Below, in pieces: positions 14,401-23,400 of a stretch of 64,000 bases of DNA (within the stretch, counting starts at the first letter, position 1; each line of letters begins with the position of its first letter). Below the pieces are notes generated by a model, which had not been told where the DNA came from, searched no databases, and was given only the letters and a program-made list of their open reading frames with translations. The stretch covers positions 8,427,599 through 8,491,598 of the forward strand of contig JABAKD010000010.1 in NCBI GenBank assembly GCA_012845835.1, given 5' to 3'. Made by a program: the position numbers and the translations under genes. The DNA is from Undaria pinnatifida. Lineage: Eukaryota > Sar > Phaeophyceae > Laminariales > Alariaceae.

Positions 14401-17400
14401 ACACGACCATTCTCTTCCCCCCAACGACCGCAACCATACTCCAAGGACAGCTATACTCCTCACTGTTCGACGTTGTTGTTTACCGTACTCGGCGTCCCTT
14501 ATTTCATTTTCCCCCCTGCCACCCCCCCACCTCACCCCCCTGTCCCCTTCTCTCCCCCCCCCCGCCGCCACCGCCAACTCCTTAGGCATCGCGTGGACCT
14601 CCACGTGCACGCCTGGGGAGCGCGGCTTTTGGCGACACTGGCGGCGCAACCGTCGTGCGCGGCGGACGCCCTGCAAGCCCTTAAGCCTAGGGGGGCGGAA
14701 GCCGCGGGGGTGGAGGCTCAGGAGGGCAAGACCACCATGCTCCTGCCGCGCCTGTACGCTGGTCTGCAGAAGGGTCTGGAGGATACAGGTCAGGGGGGGG
14801 CGGGGGGCGGGGCGAGAGCCCAACTTATTCCTGTGTTCTGTGTTATCTGTATTTTGGTAGCTCTCGCTCAGTTAATAAGTTTGCCTCCTCTCTCTTCGTG
14901 TGGGTAAACAACAGTAGGAGTGACTTATCAAAATTTAACTCAAAATCAACACCAAAACTAATATCAAAGCCGAGTGGAATAATTCAAAATCATCCTGAAT
15001 ATATCAAGCTCAAAGTCTATCTCAAATTCGTAGTCAAAATCGAAATCGAAATCGAAATGATATACCGGTATGCTCAATCTCTTCGTAATCACGCCTGAAA
15101 TACAACTCAAAATCGAACTCCAACTCAAACTCAAACTCAACTCGAGCTCAAAACGAAAACGAAAATGAAAATGAAACTGAATATAGGTAACCGCTACCGG
15201 CACCGGCTGTCCCTACTGAAGGGAGGCAAGGCGCAGGAGCAGAAGGGGTTGGACCTTGACAGGAAGGTCCTTCGTCTCGTCAGAGCCGCTTGCTGGGCAG
15301 TACAGGTGTGACCTTGCGTATATCCGTGGGCGTGTTATTTGCGGGGGGTGGGGATGGGGGAGAGGAGAGGAAGTCATTTCGTGTTCTTGTTCTTGTTCGT
15401 GCTTATGTTTCTTGTTCCTGTGTATTCTTGTTCACGTTCTTGTTGCGCTCTGCTTCTCTGCTCGTTTTCGTTTTCTAGTTTTTGTTGTGAGCTTGGCTGG
15501 CCATAATCAGCCCTTTAATTGGTCCCGTTCTTTGTCAGCTCGTTTTTTTTTGTTTTGTGCCATCTGAACACTTAGCACGTTCTTCAATATGATGGCCTTC
15601 CTGAAACTTACCACGTTCTTCACTATTGTAGCCTTCCAACGGGATTGCTTTGTTCACCACTTCATTTATGTGTTTTTTCGTGAACCCCTCATAGTTCAGA
15701 CAAACACGGGTTTGTTTTCGGCCACAGCTGACGGGAAAAAAAATAAGTGTAAACAAGGGCTCCGCATGGGCGCCGGCATCCGCCGGCGCCCATGCTTCGG
15801 GTAGGGCAGGGCAGCACTTCGACAACTTAAGGTGTAGCTGTCCGATTTGGCATGCATTGAACTTTAAAGCAATGCCAAGAGTTTAATACGAACATGGGAT
15901 TATGAAAGTCATTATTTGACAGAAAAAAAAACTAATATTATACAACAAAGAAGGCAAGGATAGGCGAAACACACTATGTTAAATGCGCCGTCAAGTAAAA
16001 GTTGGCGTCTATCAAACAAAAATACCGAAAAGAGTATTATTGAGAACCTGCGTCGCCTCTAGGCGAAACGAAAGAGGCCTTGGCATTAATAAAGAGACTG
16101 CACTGCTGTCCCCGTGGCAATGGAGGTTCGAAGTCGACAGGATGCAAAGTCGGTTTGCATCAAACGTCGACATGGGGCCATGTCAGCCGGCGAGGTTTTG
16201 GAAGAAGATTGTTTTGTTTGTTACGTGAAGGCTGTCGCATTGATTGGTCTGCGTGGTTGCGGGCGAGGAGAAAAACGAAGAAGAGGAGGGCGATCTCTCG
16301 TTGCGTCGGCGTTGTCTAAGATAGGTGCGGGGGTGGCTTTGCTCGTACGGGAGGTTGGCGTAGCGCTTCTTCTCTGTTTTTTCTCGAGAAGGCGGGATAT
16401 GTGTGTCTGCTATCTTCGCTTCGTGGGTGCTTTCACGTTGTCGGAATCGGACGCGTCCCCTCAATACATAATATCCGGAGTGTCTCTACCATGACGACTG
16501 CTGATGGTGCCGTGCGTATTTCCTAGAGGCTGACATATTATTTACTGGTAGAAATAATCATATACCTTTCTTTGCAACATTTCTTTTTCATCCCATTTAT
16601 CATCCCCGCACCATTCTCGCGTTCCCTCCCAGTAGTAACTCAGATCCGGGGTCACATAGCGGGCCCTCCTCCTTCCTCCCCACTTCGGCACGTGCCTTCA
16701 TTTTTACCGCGAGGAGAATCCAGCATTTTCTTCCCTCCTCGACTCGCGTCGAATTGTACCTAGCAGGCGCTCTCAGCAGTTGATCTCTTTTTTTTATTGC
16801 ATTTTTGCAAATAAAGTTAAATTTTATCGTGGTGGGTGTCGAACTCAAGGACAACCATACGTTGGTAGTATTCGAGGGTAAACCCACTAGACCACCGGGG
16901 CGGCCGGCTGACAATTGATTAAAACAAAACAGGATCTTTGCATAGAGATCACATTCCCTCCCCCATATTGTATGATATTACGATGGTTGACGCGATATAG
17001 AATAAAGCGCCAAATACCTAAATATCAGCCTACGCGGAGTTTTAGATATCATGAACAACGAACGATCGCGACGGCAGAGCACGGCAAAGCATAGCGCTTC
17101 GCTCTGCTGAGCTAGCGCTGCGCTGCGGTGCGCTGCTGAGCTGAGCCGCAGGGCACTGCACGGCGCTTCGTTGCTGTGAGCTATAGCGCTGCGATGGGGT
17201 GCTGGGCGGTGTGGAGCTGATGAGCCAAGCCCAGATCTCAGCCGATGATGCTTCGTCAACTACAAAACAAATGGTGGTAATCAAAGAAAAGCTAAAGCTG
17301 GACCGTTCCGCAACTAATGCACAGGCGGCTAATTAGCGGCAAATGGTATGAAGTTCAACTTACTAGAAGACAAAAAAAAAGAAAAAATCGCGAAAAGGTT

Positions 17401-20400
17401 CAAAATCGTGTTGGCAGAAAAACCAAAATTTCAGGAAGCAGCTGAAAGGTCAAGAAACAGGCAATATTTCAGTTGTTGTTGTCGTTCTCACATTAACTCG
17501 CACAATCCAGTCCGTGGTCACAGGACAGGCTCCAGTCACTCTGGAGCAGAGGAATACCCTAGGGAAAAACACAAACAACCCAAGGTGGTACACGCATAAA
17601 TCACAGCTGACGCAATTCATGCCTCCACCAGAAACATATAAAAGTGAAATCGGGAGTCAGTATACGATGTGCCAGGTCCATACCGGTGCATACGTCTCAT
17701 TACTCGCGCCTGGGAAAACCGACTATACCGCTTGCCACCCAAGAAAGACTACTGCGAAAGCAACTGAGTTAAATCGACACACGACGCGTATGAAAATACG
17801 TGGAAGTGTGGTGAGCTAAAGCTTTATTTTTCCCCATCCGCCGGAGGATAAAAGAAGAACAAAAAAAACTACCACGTATATATCACACGTAGTATCTATC
17901 ACAACGTACACGCACAACAGACGCAAGTCAATTAGAAAAAAGAAACAAGGAACAAAGAAGAGAAAGGAAAGGAAATGGGTGCATGGGGCCAAGAAAAAGA
18001 AAAGAAAAATAAATATTGGGGGGTCTACTGGCGAGGCTGCCACCAGAACGGGATGTCACATGTCACGTGGTCTTTCGACGGTCTACAGCTGTAGTGCTAC
18101 GAACGACTTCCGATACACCCACCGAAGCACGGACTACCGGCCAATTACGCGATCGACAGCTGGCTGTGGTTGTCACGTGTCTCTGTGTTGGGGGCCTCTG
18201 CCCTGCCTCTTGTTGGCTCTTGTTTGGGTAAAACATGCGGTGTGCTCGATGGTCTCCCGGCAGGAGCACACCAGAACGTCCGCTCGTACGACGTATCATT
18301 CTTACAGGAAATGTATGTTTTTTTTCTTCATCAATATGGACATAAACGGTTGTTATATATTGGACAGAGTGATGCGTGTACGACTAAACTTGCCAACGGC
18401 ACTCGCACTGCACTTCGAGCTATCTGCTGTAGTTCTGGTTGCTACTAGTTGCTGCATTATGTGCTAGAAGTTTCGCCCTTCGGCTACTGCTGCTACGCCT
18501 GCTGTTGTGTGTTTGCCAATACAATGTCGTCAGTTGGCGTTCATGCTCGTCGTACATACTGCTGTTCTCACCGAGTACGTACGGGTTTCCTCGTACCTCA
18601 ACCGCACGACGACGAGCTCAAAACAGAAGGGAGGTGACATGAAATGGCATGGACAATGGCCACATAGAAGCGAGCACAGCGGGATAGTTCGCTGCGAATC
18701 AACCGCACTCGTTCATGCCTACAGCAGAGGCTGCCTGGAGTGTCAGCGGCCGTGGTAAAGCCAGGGCCAAAGGCCGAAGAGATGGCTCTTCTACCTGCTT
18801 GGTTTTGTCTCGAGATTCTGTTATATATTGGACAGAGTGATGCGTGTACGACTAAACTTGCCAACGGCACTCGCACTGCACTTCGAGCTATCTGCTGTAG
18901 TTCTGGTTGCTACTAGTTGCTGCATTATGTGCTAGAAGTTCCGCCCTTCGGCTACTGCTGCTACACCTGCTGTTGTGTGCTTGCCAATGTCGTCAATTGG
19001 CGTTCATGCTCGTCGTACATACTGCTGCTCTCACCGAGTACGTACGGGTTTCCTCGTACCTCAACCGTACGACGACGAGCTCAAAACAGAAGGGAGGTGA
19101 CATGAAATGGCATGGACAATGGCCACATAGAAGCGAGCACAGCGGGATAGTTCGCTGCGAATCAACCGCATTCGTTCATGCCTACAGCAGAGGCTGCCTG
19201 GAGTGTCAGCGGCCGTGCTAAAGCCAGGGCCAAAGGCCGAAGAGACGGCTCTACCTGCTAGGTTTTGTCTCGAAATTCTGTTACGTGAAAGTATCATGAT
19301 TTGGGAGTTATTTTGTCACGAAACGTCTTGCCGTCGGTAATTTGTGTCACGAAGTTGTTGGATATCGTCGGTAAGTTGTGTCACGTTTTAGGTGAACCCA
19401 CACTAAAAAATTGAATTTCCAGCTGGCAAAACGAGCAGAAACAAAAACAATAGAATGCCGAGCAAGAAACCAAACGAACTAGTAAAAAAGTACAGCAAAG
19501 AAACTAACGCTCGAGAGTATGCCACCGCAAAATTCCAAACCTTATCACGTACCGTTTGGTTTGGAAATGATGCCAATTTTGCAGGGATGTGTACGGAGTA
19601 AGATCCGCACCGCGAGTTAGGGTTTTTACGGAGCGGATTGACAAACCGCACCGCTCCGTGACAAAACCAGACAACGGATAACCGATCCGTCCAAATCCGT
19701 GAAGTAGGTCAAGGGCGGATATCCGCTCCGCTTTGCTCCGTGACGCATGGTGGAAATCCGCTCCGCTCCGTGAAACGTTTTCAAGGACAAAAATCCGCTC
19801 CGCAAAAATCCGTGATTTGAAAAGAGCGCGGATATCCGCTCCGCTCCGCTCCGTCACGACAAAATAAAATCCGCACCGCTCCGTATGATGTTTTTCTCCA
19901 GTGGCCAGATCCGTAAGTAACGGATAATTTACGGAGCGGATTGGTCTGCTCCGTAGATGATCCGTGACCAATCCGTAGACAGTGGCGGATTAAACCGTGT
20001 GAAGGTCACGGGTTTTGAGCCTTCAACAATTGTTCTGAATAGCGGATAACTTATACAAATACCGTTCTTGGCCAGGACTCTCCAGATACGGTTCTGAAAT
20101 TTTTAAATTATCGTATAAATTTGTGCTGAACTTTCACTATGTACCGCTGTTGCTGCTGAGGAAATTGTCTCTGTTTTCATTTTTTCTGTCTCTGTTTTCT
20201 TTTTTCTTTTTTCTTGTTTCTTTTTTCGGTTTTCCTGTTTTTTGTTTTTTGTTTTTGTCGCGGCGATGGAATTGTTAAAGTATCTGGTACTTTGTAGGAG
20301 TACTTGCGTACTTACCTATTTACCAGAGATGTGCGCGGAATTCATGCTCTTGCGCGCCTGCTGTACCAACTCTGGTCAATCTGTTCTACTCGGAGTATTT

Positions 20401-23400
20401 CTTTTTCACCCTTCTCTTAATCCAAGTGTTCTTTCAGACATCCTTTTTTTTTATTTTTTTATGAAGGGGACTCGACGCGTGCGGGCGCGAGATTCTTTCC
20501 ATGCTCGCCACCCCTCTCCGCCATGTATAACTCCGAGAACAACGTGTCTATCCGTAGTTAGTTTCTGATATCAGGAGAAATCCGGTCAACATCCGCGGAT
20601 AACCGTCCAATATTACGGATTCCTTGATACGGTTTTGCGTGGATAAACGCAGCGGATTTGTACGGTTTGCTCGACGGAGTGGACAATCCGCTCCGTGAAA
20701 AAATCCGTCTGACGGATATCCGCTCCGCAACAATCCGCACAAATCTCGATGCCGGATATCCGCTCCGTAAAAATCCGTGACTTTTTTCTGTGAGCGAATA
20801 TCCGCTCCGCTCCGCTCCGTGACAAATTAAAAAATCCGCTCCGCTCCGTGACATCCATGAACATAACGGATATCCGCCATGTCGTAATCCGTGGATTTTT
20901 TTTGGACAGAAATCCGCACCGTGACAATCCGCAACTTTTTGCTAGAGCGAATATCCGCTCCGTCAGATTCTAAAAATAAAAAATCCGCACCGCGGTGCGG
21001 ATCTTACTCCGTACACATCCCTGCAATTTTGTAAATCATTCAGGCGTTGCAGCCATTACGATTCAACAATTTTTCCAAAATTCCTCCTCGACACTCGCTC
21101 GTCTCGCTCGGCGCCCGTCCGCGTTCACGTCGATGTGCGGAACGGACACGGCAGGGCGAGGGGCGTTGGAGCCGCCCCCCGAAGGCGGCGCTCGAACCAA
21201 GCCATATTCGACCGAGAATTCCAGTTCCGCGAATCGCATACTTAGGCCAAGACAAAAAACTCCTGACCAAAGTCCATGACACCTAGGAATGACTCGATAT
21301 TCAAGGAATGATTTTATATATATTTATGGTACAGTAAGGAAAATCCCCTCGTCTTGCCCTTAACATATACGGCTGACGTCCTGAAAATATTTTTTTGTAA
21401 AATAGGTACTTCGAGGTATAATATTCCGAGCAAAAAAAAGAAAAGTTTAGGGTGACAATCGCAGATTTTGTTGACGTCATCGTAACATCTTAAAGGTTGT
21501 ATTGAGGATCGTAAGCACTCCAAATCTCTCGATGGAGGTCGAATTACGCGATGGTATATAGATATAGTGTGGTCATGCCTCAAGGAACAGTCACACCGAG
21601 TATCACATCGTTTATCGGACGTTCGTGCAGACTTTGGTATTGACATTTGACGGCAAATGTTCTGTCTCAACTTCTGGAGGAAATTATTTTACAAAATCAA
21701 CGCGAATTTCAAAAATTCGAACGTCGGCAAAGGCGATGCAGGCTCAGTAATACTGCTGTAAAACTTGGGAGTCCTAATATTTCCTAATAGTTGCGAAAAC
21801 GCCGACGAGTTTATAAGCGATTCATGGCCAGCCCAGCCTGTGCTGTTCCTGGTTTTCGTTCGTGTTCGTGCTTTTTTTCTTGTCGGTGCTGTATTAGCAA
21901 TTTGGTCTCCCGTGCGTTGTCATATGTGTGTGTGCGCAAGGTGCCACTGGCCCTAATGGAAGAGGGGCTCGTCGACGCCACCGTGGTCGCGGGGGTTCTG
22001 TCGCCGAAAGGCAAGGCGTCGCCTCAATCGGAGCCCCTGTTCAAGATCAAGGCCGCAGCCGAAGCCTTCCGCGACATGCGAAAACTCATCGCCGAGACCC
22101 TCGAGGTGAGATGGAACGAAACACGAAACGTTGCCTAGGATGGGTAGTAAACTAACTCGCCCTTATTTATCGTTCTGTTTTTGAGTATTTTGTCTTGGTT
22201 TTACGAACTACCGTTATGCGGCTGTCATAGTACTAGTAGCATACCACTGTCATACATGGTGCTGTTAATATAATATAATACTGTCTACTACTGCTGCTAC
22301 TGCTGCTGCTACTGCTGCTGCTACCACTACTACTACAACGACTACTACTGCTACCACCACCACTAATACTACCACCACTACTACTACTACCACTACTACC
22401 GCTACTACTACTACTACTACTGCCACTACTACTATTACTACTACTGCTGCTGCTACTATACTACTATCACTACTGCTGCTACTACTACTACTACTACTAC
22501 TACCACGACGACTACTGCTACTACCACTACTACTATTAATACTAGTACCATCGCGATTACCACTGCCGCTACTAGCACTACCACTACTACCGCTGCCACT
22601 GCTACAGTTGCTGCCGCTACTTAAATGACTACCGCTACCATTGCCACTCTCATTGCTTGTAGAACGAGGCGGCCAAAGCAATAAAATCAGCCGAGGGTGT
22701 ACACATTCCTGGAAAAGCAAAGGGTGACAACAACAGCAGCAACATCTACAGCAACAGCAGCAACAAATCGGGGCCAAGCGGGGGTGGTGCGGCGGCGGAA
22801 GCGGCAGAAGGAGGGGCCCATAGCCTGCTGGCGGCGCTGTACGCGTCTGATCGATACCTGGTCGCTCTGGTTAACGGGACGGAAAAGCTGTGGGCGGCAT
22901 GCGAAGCGGTTAGTCTCTATCGGTGGATGAAGGTTTTGGTGGGTTTCGATCCCGGTTGGATTTTTTTGTGGCGGTTTGGTTTGCTTTGGTACTATTTTGG
23001 TGCAGTTTCGGGTTCAATTGGTTTGTTTTTGTTTTGGGTTTGGTTTGGGTTGGGTTGGGTTGGGTTGGGTGGGGTCGCTTTGTTTTTGACCTTGGTGTCA
23101 TTTTGATATGGCGCGGTTTCAGTTTGGGTGTACTTGGACTGGTGTGATTCGGTTTGGTTTGGTTTGGTTTGGTTTTGGTGTGGGTTGTTTTTTCGATCGA
23201 TCCGGTTCAGCTCGGGTATTTACAGTTCTGTTCGATGTGGTTTCACTTCGGTACGGTTTGGTCCGGTTGTGTTCAATTGCGTTCGGTTTAACCGAATCGG
23301 TTCGGTTCGATTCGGTTCGACTCGCTCTTGAATTTGTGTCCTCTCTCGTCCATCATAACTACGCATCAGAAGCAAACCCTCATCGCGATGAAGATGATGA

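Larger units (their letters stand above)
15306..21940 (+). other. 6.6-kb intron with nested mobile elements
   Basis: It contains a hairpin element (15753-15815), a tRNA-derived SINE (about 16600-16915), a 468-bp tandem duplication (18351-19280), a hAT-type element (19582-21023) and a copy of repeat family C (21085-21280). Both flanking exons are phase 0 and the helix reads through the join. The open frame at 16114-16494 does not resemble the rest of the protein and I leave it out. Confidence 0.55.

Noticed and set aside
16114..16494. 126-codon plus-strand frame in the 6.6-kb intron as an extra exon
   Set aside because: The flanking exons already join in phase with a continuous helix, and the frame lies among mobile elements and lacks convincing borders.
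19504..19971. 155-codon minus-strand frame as a transposase fragment
   Set aside because: It is made of the subterminal repeat of the hAT-type element; no transposase motif.
22265..22777. 170-codon minus-strand Ser/Val/Cys frame
   Set aside because: Product of the trinucleotide microsatellite only.
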